Assembly: GCF_017589465.1 (NCBI RefSeq)
Contig: NZ_JAELYA010000001.1
Span: 558,001 to 622,000, forward strand
Direction of reading: 5' to 3'
Length of the DNA stretch: 64,000 nucleotides
From: Pseudomonas schmalbachii
GTDB taxonomy: Bacteria > Pseudomonadota > Gammaproteobacteria > Pseudomonadales > Pseudomonadaceae
Below, piece by piece: positions 1 through 10,816 of the stretch; positions within the stretch are counted from its first letter, which is position 1; every line of letters starts with the position of its first letter. The position numbers and the translations under genes were made by a program. The notes beneath the pieces were generated by a model, which worked only from the letters and a program-made list of their open reading frames with translations, was not told where the DNA came from and did not search any database.

Positions 1-152
1 GGTTGGCGCTGAGCAACGCGAAGCCCAACATCGCCATCGTTGGGCTTCACTACGTTCAGCACCAACCTACGCGAGCTATGACCCAGCCACGTAGCCAGGA
101 TGCTACGTAGCGTCACCCGTAGGATGGGTCGAGCAAAGCGATACCCATCTAA
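1..152. repeat. Compound intergenic palindromic repeat (REP-like)
   Basis: Bases 1-70 form a long imperfect inverted repeat (GGTTGGCGCTGAGC... with AGCACCAACC), followed by a second short palindrome around 119-151 (GTAGGATGGGT...ACCCATC). The same two-part unit recurs at 8376-8505, and its first part recurs at 24482-24556. This is a dispersed Pseudomonas intergenic repeat, not coding sequence. Confidence 0.75.
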
Positions 153-155
153 CCC

Positions 156-1940
156 CTACCGCACCGCCGGCAGCATCAGCCTGACCGTCATGCAGGTCCC
201 CTCCCCCGGGCTGCTTTCCAGCTCCATCGAGCCGCCCAGCAAGTCGACGAGGCGCTTGCAGATCGCCAGGCCGGTTCCGCTGCCGCCGCGCCGGATTCTC
301 TGGCTGTCGGTGCCTTGCCTGAACAGCTCGAAGACCTGCTTCTGCTCGGCAAGCGGAATGCCGATTCCGCTATCCCTCACCGACAGGACGACCTCGGTAA
401 GCCCCTTCCCCCGGCCACCGGCCTTCAGCTCCACCAGGACCTTGCCCACGTCGGTGAATTTCAGCGCGTTGGCCAGCAGGCTCTCGGCTATGCGGCGGAA
501 CGCGTCCCTGTCGACCCAGACATCCGGATGCCGGGCTCCCAGAGTGTTCAGCTCCAGTTGCAGTCCCTTTCCCTCGGCAATGGCTGCGTAATCCGCCACT
601 TTTTCACGGAGCAGCGTTTCGATGTTCAGGGACTCGGGGTTCAGCGGGTGGCTACCTGCTTCCAGTCGCAGGAAGCTGCGGAAGTCATCGAGGGTTTTCT
701 GCAGGCTTTTTGCGGCGGCATCGGCAACCGCGAGCACCTCGTCCTGTTTCTGCCGGTCCGCCTGATTGCGGGCGAGTTCGAGCATGGCCGCGATGCTGTT
801 CAGCGGTCCGCTCATTTCCGCGGTAACGGACGAGAGAAAGGCCAGCTTCTCCCGGCTGGCCTCTTCGAGACTCCTGTTCAGCTTCTGCAGGTCGAGCAGC
901 GCCATGTCCTGATCGGTGATATCCAGGTTCCCGCAAATCAGTCCTACCACCTCGCCACTGCTGTCGCGGTACGGCTGCCCCCAGTGACGCAGGAGTCTTC
1001 GACTGCCCTTGATGTTGAACACGACATCTTCGCAATAGGGTTCGCCACGCTTGATCGCGGCGACCATGCCGTCATGGAAGAATCGGGTGTTTTCCCCGTC
1101 GAATACATCGGTCTCATGGATCTTTCGGCCGATGACGTCCTCCAGCCGGACATCGAACTCTTCCAGGTACTGCCTGTTGCACATCACCATCCGCCCTTCC
1201 GTATCGCGGACGGCCACCGTGCCGGGCATGGCGTCGATCACGTTGTGCAACAGTTCCAGCTCGTGCTGCTGGACCTCATCGAGCATCGGCGAAGCGTGGG
1301 ACTCCTCCGTACCGCCAACCGGCTTCACCAGTCCGTTGCGCCGGGCGATATCGATGAGTTCCAGGGGAGAGTGCGCATGCAGCTTGTGCATCATGCGGCT
1401 CTTGTAGGTGGCCACGGTCTTCTCGCTGAGCAGGAGCTGGGCACCGATGGCCGTGTTGCCCATGCCCTGGGCCAGCATCTGCAGGACGGTCAGCTCGCGC
1501 CCGGAAAGCTCCTTCAGCGCGCCCGCCTCGCCTTCGATCCCTGAAACCGGGTGGGTGATATCGCGCGGGAAGTAGGTGTTCCCGTTCAGCAGCGCCCTGA
1601 CAGCCAGGCTCAACTGCCTGAGGTCATCCTGCTTGCTGACGAAGCCCGCCGCCCCGGCCTCCAGGCAACGCGCAGCGAAGTACTCCGGGCTCTGTGCAGT
1701 GAGAACCAGGACTTTCACGTCGGGGGCCTGCTTGGAAAGGCGCTGGATGATGTCCAGCCCACCCAGCCCCGGAACGGACAGCTCAACGATCATCAGGTCC
1801 GGACGCCGCTGGCGCGCCAACGCCAGCGCCTCGGTGCCATTGCCGACCTCCGCCACCACGGCATGGCCTTCCGCGTCCATCAGCAGGCGCAGCGCATGCC
1901 GGGTGACGGGCTGCTCGTCGACGATCATCACGGTGCTCAT
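156..1940 (-). CDS. Hybrid receiver-LuxR HTH-PAS-histidine-kinase-like protein with both phospho-acceptors replaced
   Basis: 594-residue predicted cytoplasmic signalling protein. Order of domains: receiver-like domain (about 1-120), LuxR-type helix-turn-helix (about 145-205, with LSGRELTVLQMLAQG), PAS (about 225-345), a dimerisation/phosphotransfer-like helix pair (about 360-425) and a HATPase (about 475-590, with DSGIGIP and GTGLAICKRLV intact). Two key residues are changed. The receiver Asp is Glu53 (MIVELSVPG), and the kinase H-box His is Ala374 (SVTAEMSGPLN instead of SHEIRTPLN). The ATP-binding site looks complete. A receiver plus DNA-binding head fused upstream of a kinase core is already unusual; the substitutions suggest phosphorylation-independent output or a pseudokinase. 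There are no membrane segments. It is divergent from the acyl-CoA dehydrogenase at 2179 and could regulate it (inference). Confidence 0.85.
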   Translation of the reverse strand: MSTVMIVDEQPVTRHALRLLMDAEGHAVVAEVGNGTEALALARQRRPDLMIVELSVPGLGGLDIIQRLSKQAPDVKVLVLTAQSPEYFAARCLEAGAAGFVSKQDDLRQLSLAVRALLNGNTYFPRDITHPVSGIEGEAGALKELSGRELTVLQMLAQGMGNTAIGAQLLLSEKTVATYKSRMMHKLHAHSPLELIDIARRNGLVKPVGGTEESHASPMLDEVQQHELELLHNVIDAMPGTVAVRDTEGRMVMCNRQYLEEFDVRLEDVIGRKIHETDVFDGENTRFFHDGMVAAIKRGEPYCEDVVFNIKGSRRLLRHWGQPYRDSSGEVVGLICGNLDITDQDMALLDLQKLNRSLEEASREKLAFLSSVTAEMSGPLNSIAAMLELARNQADRQKQDEVLAVADAAAKSLQKTLDDFRSFLRLEAGSHPLNPESLNIETLLREKVADYAAIAEGKGLQLELNTLGARHPDVWVDRDAFRRIAESLLANALKFTDVGKVLVELKAGGRGKGLTEVVLSVRDSGIGIPLAEQKQVFELFRQGTDSQRIRRGGSGTGLAICKRLVDLLGGSMELESSPGEGTCMTVRLMLPAVR

Positions 1941-2178
1941 CTTCGGCGTCCTGTTATGCCGTCACGCATACGCCATAGCCTAGAACACAGGCGCTCGCGA
2001 GGCGGGACGGCCGCCCACGCATCGCCCCGCCAGATTGAATCCACCCGTTTCTCCACCCGTCTCCACCAGCAATTCCACCCCCGGTTGGACGCGGTGTCCC
2101 GCCTGCGCCTGATAAAAATCCGGCATCTCGGCGACTTCGCCGCCGACTGCCCGAGAATCGGCCCGGACGGGAACCCTC

Positions 2179-3981
2179 ATGACTGACCTGCTGCTCAACG
2201 AACGCGAGCTGGAATTCCAGCTCTACGAAATGCTCGACACCGAGGCGCTGCTGCAGCGCCCGCGCTACGCCGAGCATGACCGCGGCGTATTCGACGAAAC
2301 CCTGCGCACCGCGCGTACCGTCGCCGCCGAATACTTCGCGCCGCACAACCACAAGGGCGACGCCGAGGAACCGACCTTCGACGGCCAGCGCGTGCACCTG
2401 ATCCCGGAAACCAAGGCTGCCTGGGACGCCTTCGCCGACGCCGGTTTCCTCGCCGCGCACCACGATGCGGAAGATGGCGGCCTGCAACTGCCAGAAGTGG
2501 TCCTGCGCGCCTGCACCGCCTATTTCTACGCGGCGAACATCTCCACCGTGGCCTATTCGTTCCTCACCATCGGCGCCGCCAACCTGGTGAAGAGCTTCGC
2601 CGCGCCGGAACTGCGCGAGCGCTTCCTGCCGTCGATGCTGGACGGCCGCTTCAGCGGCACCATGGCGCTCACCGAACCGGGCCAGGGCTCGGCGCTGGGC
2701 GATATCCGCACCACCGCGCGTCCGGCGGGCGACGGCACCTACCGGGTGTTCGGCCAGAAGATGTTCATCTCCGGCGGCGACCACGAGCTGACCGACAACA
2801 TCGTGCACATGGTCCTGGCCCGCATCGAAGGCGCGCCGGCCGGGGTCAAGGGCATCTCGCTGTTCCTCGTGCCGAAGCGCCTGGTCAACGCGGACGGCAG
2901 CCTGGGCGAGCGCAACGACGTGGCGCTGGCCGGCCTGCTGCACAAGCTGGGCTACCGCAACACCACCTCCACCGTGCTCAGCTTCGGCGAAAAAGACGGC
3001 GCGGTGGGTTATCTGGTCGGCGAGGCGCACAAGGGCCTCTCCTACATGTTCCAGATGATGAACGAGGCGCGCATCGGCGTGGCCCTCGGCGCGTCGTGCC
3101 TGGCCTACCAGAGCTTCATCCATGCGCTCGACTACGCCCGCGAGCGCCCGCAGGGCCGCCTGCTGAGCAACAAGGACCCGCTCAGCCCGCAGGTGCGCAT
3201 CGTCCAGCACCCGGACGTGCGGCGCATGCTGCTGCAGCAGAAGGCCTACGCCGAAGGCAGCCTGTCGCTGTGCCTGTACGCCAGCAGCCTGGTGGAAGAC
3301 GCCCACAGCGCGCCCAGCGAGACCGAACGCAGCAACGCCGCCGAACTGGTCGAGCTGCTGATCCCGATGGTCAAGTCGTTCCCCTCGCGCTATGGCGTGA
3401 TGGCTTCCGACATTGGCATCCAGGTGCTCGGTGGCGCCGGCTACACCCGCGAATATCCGCTGGAGCAGTACTACCGCGACAACCGCCTGAACCCGATCCA
3501 CGAGGGCACCGAAGGCATCCACGGGATCGACCTGCTCGGCCGCAAGATCGGCCAGAACGGCGGCGCCGGTTATCGCCTGTTCCTCGCCAAGGTCCACGCC
3601 ACACTGGTCGAGGTTAGCGCCGACGCCACCTGCGCGCCGCTGGCCGCGCGCCTCGGCGATGCCCTCGGCATCCTCGAACAGGTCACCGCCGAACTGCAGG
3701 ACCAGGTACGCGCCGACGCCGCCCTTGGCCATGCCAACGCCACGCTGTACCTCGATGTGTTCGGCCGCGTGCTGGTCGGCTGGCTGTGGCTGCGCATGGC
3801 GCGCATCGCCAGCGGAGCGCTGGAGGCCGGAGCCGAAGGCAGCGAGGCCGATTTCTACCGCGGCAAGCTGCAGGCGGCGCGCTACTTCATGGACTGGGAA
3901 CTGGCCACCCTCGAAGGCCAGGCCCGCGTGCTCCGCGAGGGCAACAGCGTGTGCTTCGACATGCGGGACGAGTGGTTCTGA
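2179..3981 (+). CDS. Acyl-CoA dehydrogenase, long (DmdC-like) subfamily
   Basis: FAD-dependent alpha,beta-dehydrogenation of an acyl-CoA, first step of beta-oxidation. 600 residues, the length of the DmdC/AidB-like subfamily rather than the roughly 380 residues of classical enzymes. Visible landmarks: MALTEPGQGSALGDIRT in the flavin-binding middle domain, and the C-terminal HEGTEGIHGIDLLGRK, whose first Glu is the likely catalytic base. A C-terminal extension of about 150 residues follows. First gene of a plus-strand set with a FadB-like protein, a thiolase and an SDR, which together make a complete beta-oxidation cycle. Substrate unknown. Confidence 0.9.
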   Translation: MTDLLLNERELEFQLYEMLDTEALLQRPRYAEHDRGVFDETLRTARTVAAEYFAPHNHKGDAEEPTFDGQRVHLIPETKAAWDAFADAGFLAAHHDAEDGGLQLPEVVLRACTAYFYAANISTVAYSFLTIGAANLVKSFAAPELRERFLPSMLDGRFSGTMALTEPGQGSALGDIRTTARPAGDGTYRVFGQKMFISGGDHELTDNIVHMVLARIEGAPAGVKGISLFLVPKRLVNADGSLGERNDVALAGLLHKLGYRNTTSTVLSFGEKDGAVGYLVGEAHKGLSYMFQMMNEARIGVALGASCLAYQSFIHALDYARERPQGRLLSNKDPLSPQVRIVQHPDVRRMLLQQKAYAEGSLSLCLYASSLVEDAHSAPSETERSNAAELVELLIPMVKSFPSRYGVMASDIGIQVLGGAGYTREYPLEQYYRDNRLNPIHEGTEGIHGIDLLGRKIGQNGGAGYRLFLAKVHATLVEVSADATCAPLAARLGDALGILEQVTAELQDQVRADAALGHANATLYLDVFGRVLVGWLWLRMARIASGALEAGAEGSEADFYRGKLQAARYFMDWELATLEGQARVLREGNSVCFDMRDEWF

Positions 3982-4012
3982 CCCGCTTCACGCCGACCCT
4001 ACAAAAGAATCC

Positions 4013-4071
4013 GTAGGGCGGGTGAAACCCGCCACCGACACATACGAATTGGCGGGTTGCACCCGCCCTAC
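4013..4071. repeat. GTAGGGCGGGTG-type inverted repeat pair
   Basis: Two facing copies of GTAGGGCGGGTGnAACCCGCCA separated by about 16 bp, between the dehydrogenase and the hydratase genes. Related copies lie at 13977-14032, 26325-26346 and, three times, at 32686-32793. Confidence 0.8.
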
Positions 4072-4098
4072 ACATCGATAACCCGCCAAGGGATCAAC

Positions 4099-6213
<2,115 letters not shown>

Positions 6214-6217
6214 ATTA

Positions 6218-6297
6218 ACCCCCTCTTCCTCCGGGAGAGGGTTGTGGTGAGGGCGACCACGCATCCCCTCCCCCCAACCCGCTCCCGGTGAGGGGAC
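6218..6297. repeat. CCCTCTCC-type intergenic repeat
   Basis: Purine/pyrimidine-rich imperfect inverted repeat (CCCCTCTTCCTCCGGGAGAGGG then CCCCTCCCCCC...GGTGAGGGGA) between the FadB-like and thiolase genes. A related unit occurs at 20280-20400. Confidence 0.65.
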
Positions 6298-6321
6298 CCA
6301 ATCGCTCTACAGGACACCATC

Positions 6322-7506
6322 ATGAAAGAAGCCGTCATCCTCTCCACCGCCCGCACACCGATCGCCAAGGCGTTCCGTGGCGCCTTCAACAACACCACCT
6401 CGCCGACCATGGCCTCCTTCGCCATCCGCGCCGCCGTCGAGCGCGCCGGCATCGAAGCCGCCGAGATCGAGGACCTGGTGATGGGCACCGGCATGCCCGC
6501 CGGCACCGCCGGCTGGAACCTCGGCCGCATGAGCGTGCTGGCTTCCGGCCTGCCGCTGTCGGTCAGCGGGCAGACCATGGATCGCCAGTGCGCCTCCGGC
6601 CTGATGGCCATCGCCACCGCGGCCAAGCAGATCATGGTCGATGGCATGCAGGTCACCATCGGCGCCGGCCAGGAGCACATCAGCCTGGTGCAGAACCGCC
6701 ACACGCAGTGGATCGATGAATTCCACGACGCCCAGCTGCTGGCCAACGTCCCGCACGCCTATATGCCGATGCTGCAGACCGCCGAGCTGGTCGCCGCGCG
6801 CTACGGCATCAGCCGCGAAGCGCAGGACGCCTACAGCCTGCAATCGCAGCAGCGTACCGCCGCGGCGCAGGCCGCCGGGTTGTTCGCCAGCGAGATCGTG
6901 CCGGTCAGCGTGACCAAGTCGGTCACCGACAAGGCCACTGGCGCGGTCAGTTACGAGCAGGTGAGCCTGTCGCTCGACGAAGGCAACCGTCCGCAGACCA
7001 GCCTGGAAGACCTGACCAAACTGAAGCCAGTCATCGAAGGCGGCTGCATCACCGCCGGCAACGCCAGCCAGCTCTCCGACGGCGCCAGCGCCTGCGTGCT
7101 GATGGACGCCCGCCTGGCCGAGCAGCGCAACCTGGCGCCGCTGGGCGCCTATCGCGGCATCGCCGTTGCCGGCCTGGCGCCGGAAGAGATGGGCATCGGC
7201 CCGGTGCTGGCGGTGCCCAAGCTGCTCAAGCAGCACGGCCTGAGCGTCGACGACATCGGCCTGTGGGAACTCAACGAAGCCTTCGCCTGCCAGGTGCTGT
7301 ACTGCGCCGAGAAGCTCGGCATCGACCCGGCCAGGCTCAACGTCAATGGCGGCGCCATCGCCATCGGCCACCCCTACGGCATGAGCGGCGCCCGCATGGT
7401 CGGCCACGCCCTGCTGGAAGGTAAACGTCGCGGCGTGAAGTACGTCGTGATCACCATGTGCGTCGGCGGCGGCATGGGTGCCGCCGGCCTGTTCGAGGTG
7501 TTCTGA
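6322..7506 (+). CDS. Acetyl-CoA acyltransferase (thiolase)
   Basis: 394 residues. Thiolytic cleavage of 3-ketoacyl-CoA, the last step of the cycle encoded here. All thiolase landmarks are present: nucleophilic Cys90 (MDRQCASGL), the GHPYGMSG segment with the catalytic His, and the C-terminal [13 protein letters not shown] with the second Cys. The stop overlaps the next start by one base (TGATG), so the thiolase and SDR are probably translationally coupled. Confidence 0.93.
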   Translation: MKEAVILSTARTPIAKAFRGAFNNTTSPTMASFAIRAAVERAGIEAAEIEDLVMGTGMPAGTAGWNLGRMSVLASGLPLSVSGQTMDRQCASGLMAIATAAKQIMVDGMQVTIGAGQEHISLVQNRHTQWIDEFHDAQLLANVPHAYMPMLQTAELVAARYGISREAQDAYSLQSQQRTAAAQAAGLFASEIVPVSVTKSVTDKATGAVSYEQVSLSLDEGNRPQTSLEDLTKLKPVIEGGCITAGNASQLSDGASACVLMDARLAEQRNLAPLGAYRGIAVAGLAPEEMGIGPVLAVPKLLKQHGLSVDDIGLWELNEAFACQVLYCAEKLGIDPARLNVNGGAIAIGHPYGMSGARMVGHALLEGKRRGVKYVVITMCVGGGMGAAGLFEVF

Positions 7507-8279
7507 TGGAAAAGAATATTTTCTCCCTGTCCGGCAAGACCGTTCTGGTCACCGGCGCGTCCAGCGGCATTGGCGCGCATTACGCCAGGACTGTCGCCCA
7601 GTACGGCGCTCGTGTGGTCATTGGCGCGCGCCGGGTCGACCGCCTGGAGCAGTTGGCCAGCGAAATCCGTGATATGGGGCGTGAAGTGCTGGCCGTCGCG
7701 ATGGACGTCACCAGCCGCGAAAGCGTAGAGGCGGCCTTCGATGCGGCGGAAGCCGCGTTCGGCGTGGTCGATGTGGTGGTGAACAACGCCGGCATCGGCC
7801 AGGAAAAGCGCCCGCTGGATATCACCGAGGAAGACTGGCGCGCCATGATGGCAACCAACCTCGACGGCGTCTGGCGCGTCGCCCAGGTCGCCGCGCAGCG
7901 CCTGGCCAAGGCCGGTCAGCCGGGCAACATCGTCAACATCGCCTCGATGCTCGGCCTGCGCGTCGGCGCCAACCTCAGCCACTACTGCGCGGCCAAGGCC
8001 GCGGTGGTCCAGCTGACCAGGTCGCTGGCGCTGGAACTGGCTCGCAACAAGATCCGCGTCAACGCCATCGCGCCTGGCTACTTCAAGACCGAGATCAATG
8101 ACGAGTTCTTCGAGACCGAGGCGGGACAGGGCTACATCCGCAACCAGGTGCCGATGCGCCGCCTGGGCCAGCTGGAAGAACTGGACGGCGCCCTGCTGCT
8201 GCTCGCCAGCGACGCCGGTTCGTTCATGACCGGTTCGGTGCTGTCGGTGGACGGCGGACAGGCCAACAACCAGGTCTGA
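7506..8279 (+). CDS. Short-chain dehydrogenase/reductase (3-hydroxyacyl type)
   Basis: 257 residues, classical SDR. TGASSGIG cofactor motif near residue 17, NNAG near 88, and a Ser...YCAAK catalytic set (Ser about 145, Tyr about 159). Start chosen at the ATG overlapping the thiolase stop; an in-frame upstream start would run into the thiolase gene. Probably oxidises a hydroxy intermediate of the same pathway. Followed directly by a terminator, so this is the last gene of the operon. Confidence 0.9.
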   Translation: MEKNIFSLSGKTVLVTGASSGIGAHYARTVAQYGARVVIGARRVDRLEQLASEIRDMGREVLAVAMDVTSRESVEAAFDAAEAAFGVVDVVVNNAGIGQEKRPLDITEEDWRAMMATNLDGVWRVAQVAAQRLAKAGQPGNIVNIASMLGLRVGANLSHYCAAKAAVVQLTRSLALELARNKIRVNAIAPGYFKTEINDEFFETEAGQGYIRNQVPMRRLGQLEELDGALLLLASDAGSFMTGSVLSVDGGQANNQV

Positions 8280-8299
8280 TCGATCCTCCGCACATGACA

Positions 8300-8326
8300 A
8301 AGGGCGCCTCGGCGCCCTTTTTCTTT
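8300..8326 (+). terminator. Rho-independent terminator
   Basis: AAGGGCGCC-TC-GGCGCCCTT stem followed by TTTTTCTTTT, 20 bp after the SDR stop. Closes the 2179-8279 operon. Confidence 0.9.
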
Positions 8327-8375
8327 TGAAGGTGGAAAAGGCTTCGCCTCACCCCGTGGCAGACCCAGAACCCGC

Positions 8376-8505
8376 GTAGGTTGGCGCTGAACGCAGTGAA
8401 GCCCAACGGTGCCATGGCTCGGCAGATGTTGGGCTTCGCTGCGCTCAGCGCCAACCTACGATGATCAGCTCCGTAGGATGGGTTGAGCGAAGCGATACCC
8501 ATCAC
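8376..8505. repeat. Compound palindromic repeat
   Basis: GTAGGTTGGCGCTGA...AGCGCCAACCTAC palindrome followed by GTAGGATGGGT...ACCCATC: the same two-part unit as at 1-152. It fills most of the 373-bp gap between the two convergent operons; nothing coding is seen in that gap. Confidence 0.78.
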
Positions 8506-8611
8506 CTGACGAACATCAGCTAGATGGTGGAAAAGGCTTCGCCGTTTTCCACCCTACGAGGCCGGTGGCTCCTACCAAGAGCAGGGTTTCGGAGATTTGC
8601 GGGGCATAAAA

Positions 8612-8637
8612 AAGAAGGGCGCCGTGTGGCGCCCTTC
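8612..8637 (-). terminator. Rho-independent terminator (minus strand)
   Basis: GAAGGGCGCC-GTGT-GGCGCCCTTC stem, followed on the minus strand by TTTTTT, just after the DGAT gene stop. Confidence 0.88.
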
Positions 8638-8652
8638 CCTTTCATCCAACCG

Positions 8653-10251
8653 TTACACCGCTGGCGCTTCGCCGTCCAGGCCGGATTGTTCGGCCGCGAC
8701 AGCTTCCGTGACTTTGGCCGCCCGAGCCCGCTTGGCCGCCGGCACCTTCTTCGCCGCCGCGCGTGGCTTGGTCGCCTTGGCTTCCACCTTCTCCACCACA
8801 GTCTTCTCGCCTTCGGCCCCCGTGAGCTTCCTCATCTCCTCGAACGACTCGTTGAGGCAGCGGGAGAGGAATTCCGGGTCAGGCAGGACGTTGGGCGCGC
8901 TGGTCATCGAAATGAACAGCTTCCCGCAGTAGCTGGTGGGGTTGAAGATCAGCGACAGGCCATCCACCAGAGGGCCTACGCCGCCCCAGTGCACCAGCTT
9001 CGCCCCGAGCATGTAGAGCGGCACGTTGGGGCCGGGGACGTTGGTCACCATGCAGTTGTGCAGCACGACCGGGCCCTTGCCGCCCATGCCGGTCGCGGTG
9101 GCGAGACGGCCAGCCAGGCCCAGCGTGGCGGGCGGCGTGAATTTCTGCAGGTCGGTGAGTTCGCGGGCGCCGATGGCCTGCTGGACCGTCTTGGATTCCG
9201 AAGTCGCCGCCTGGATCGCCTGCAGGCGCTCGAGCGGGTCGTCGAGATTTGTGCCCAGCGGGAAACGCAGCATGGAAACCGTATTGCCGGCGGTCTGGTT
9301 CTCCGACGAGTCCTGGCGGGTGTTCACCGGTGCCAGGGATACCAGGGATTTCGCCGGCAGTTCGTCCTTCGCCACCAGGTAGCGGCGCAGGCCGCCGCCG
9401 ATCAGGGCGAGTACCGCGTCGTTGACCGTGGCCCCGGGAACGAGATTCTTGATCCGCTTGATATCGGCCAGGTCCAGGGTCACCGAATCCCAGACGCGCC
9501 TCGCCGAAACATCCGCGTTGAACCGCGTGCGCGGCGCCCCGCCGTCACCGGCAAGCAGCGAGCGGGCGAAACTGCGCACGCCGGTGGTGGCCAGCTTGGG
9601 CAGCACGCGCGCCAGCGGCACGGCCATGCGTACCGAGGCAGAGACATTGTCGGTAAGCATGCGGGTGACGGCGTCCATGTAGCGGAAGCGCGTACGCTTC
9701 GCCTCTGCCGTCTTCCTGGCGGCCGTTACCGGCACCGACTTGCCCCTGGCGCCGGCCAGATCGTGCAATGCCCAGGTCAGTTCGGCGGCGGCGGTGCCGT
9801 CGGTGGCGGCGTGGTGGGTCTTGGTCAGGATGGCGAAGCTGCCCTTGGGGATGCCCTCCACGTTGTCCAGGCCCTCGATTACGTACATCTCCCATGGCGC
9901 GCGGGAGAGATCCACCGCCCGGGCATGGATGCGCGATACCAGGATGCAGAACTGCCGCCAGTCGCCCGGCTTGGGCAGGGCGAAATGGCGGACATGGAAA
10001 TCGATGTCGAACAGATCGTCCTCGACCCAGTACGGATATCCCAGGCCGAACGGCACCTGCACGATCTTCCGGCGGAACGTCGGCGAGGCATCGAGCCGGC
10101 TTTCGATATGACGCACGACGTCCCGGAAACCGAGGCGCTGCCCCTTCACGGTCGACTGGTCGTAGATGTAGATCATCGTGCAATGCGATGCCGCGTGCGG
10201 ACGATCCACGTTGAGGAACATGGCGTCGAGGCCATTGAGCTTGCTGATCAT
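8653..10251 (-). CDS. Wax ester synthase/diacylglycerol acyltransferase (WS/DGAT) with basic Ala/Lys tail
   Basis: About 532 residues. The acyl-CoA-dependent O-acyltransferase signature HHxxxDG is present (THHAATDGTAA, His146-His147, Asp151). Such enzymes esterify long alcohols or diacylglycerol with acyl-CoA to make wax ester or triacylglycerol. The last ~55 residues are an unusual Ala/Lys/Pro-rich basic tail (AAAKKVPAAKRARAAK), reminiscent of histone-H1-like tails and absent from a typical WS/DGAT. The start is ambiguous: GTG at 10263 or ATG at 10251; neither has a strong ribosome site, and MISKLNGLDAMF matches the usual family N-terminus. Last gene of an eight-gene operon. Confidence 0.87.
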   Translation of the reverse strand: MISKLNGLDAMFLNVDRPHAASHCTMIYIYDQSTVKGQRLGFRDVVRHIESRLDASPTFRRKIVQVPFGLGYPYWVEDDLFDIDFHVRHFALPKPGDWRQFCILVSRIHARAVDLSRAPWEMYVIEGLDNVEGIPKGSFAILTKTHHAATDGTAAAELTWALHDLAGARGKSVPVTAARKTAEAKRTRFRYMDAVTRMLTDNVSASVRMAVPLARVLPKLATTGVRSFARSLLAGDGGAPRTRFNADVSARRVWDSVTLDLADIKRIKNLVPGATVNDAVLALIGGGLRRYLVAKDELPAKSLVSLAPVNTRQDSSENQTAGNTVSMLRFPLGTNLDDPLERLQAIQAATSESKTVQQAIGARELTDLQKFTPPATLGLAGRLATATGMGGKGPVVLHNCMVTNVPGPNVPLYMLGAKLVHWGGVGPLVDGLSLIFNPTSYCGKLFISMTSAPNVLPDPEFLSRCLNESFEEMRKLTGAEGEKTVVEKVEAKATKPRAAAKKVPAAKRARAAKVTEAVAAEQSGLDGEAPAV

Positions 10252-10296
10252 TGGAGCACCCACAAGGCAAAAGGTGGAGGTTGAAGAGGAAGCGCG

Positions 10297-10737
<441 letters not shown>

Positions 10738-10816
10738 GATGGGAACTTCCTGTCGTTGTCCTGGCTCGACCGCGCCCCGGCCCTGCCGGAGTGCGGCAAG
10801 ACCGGGAATGGTCGGA

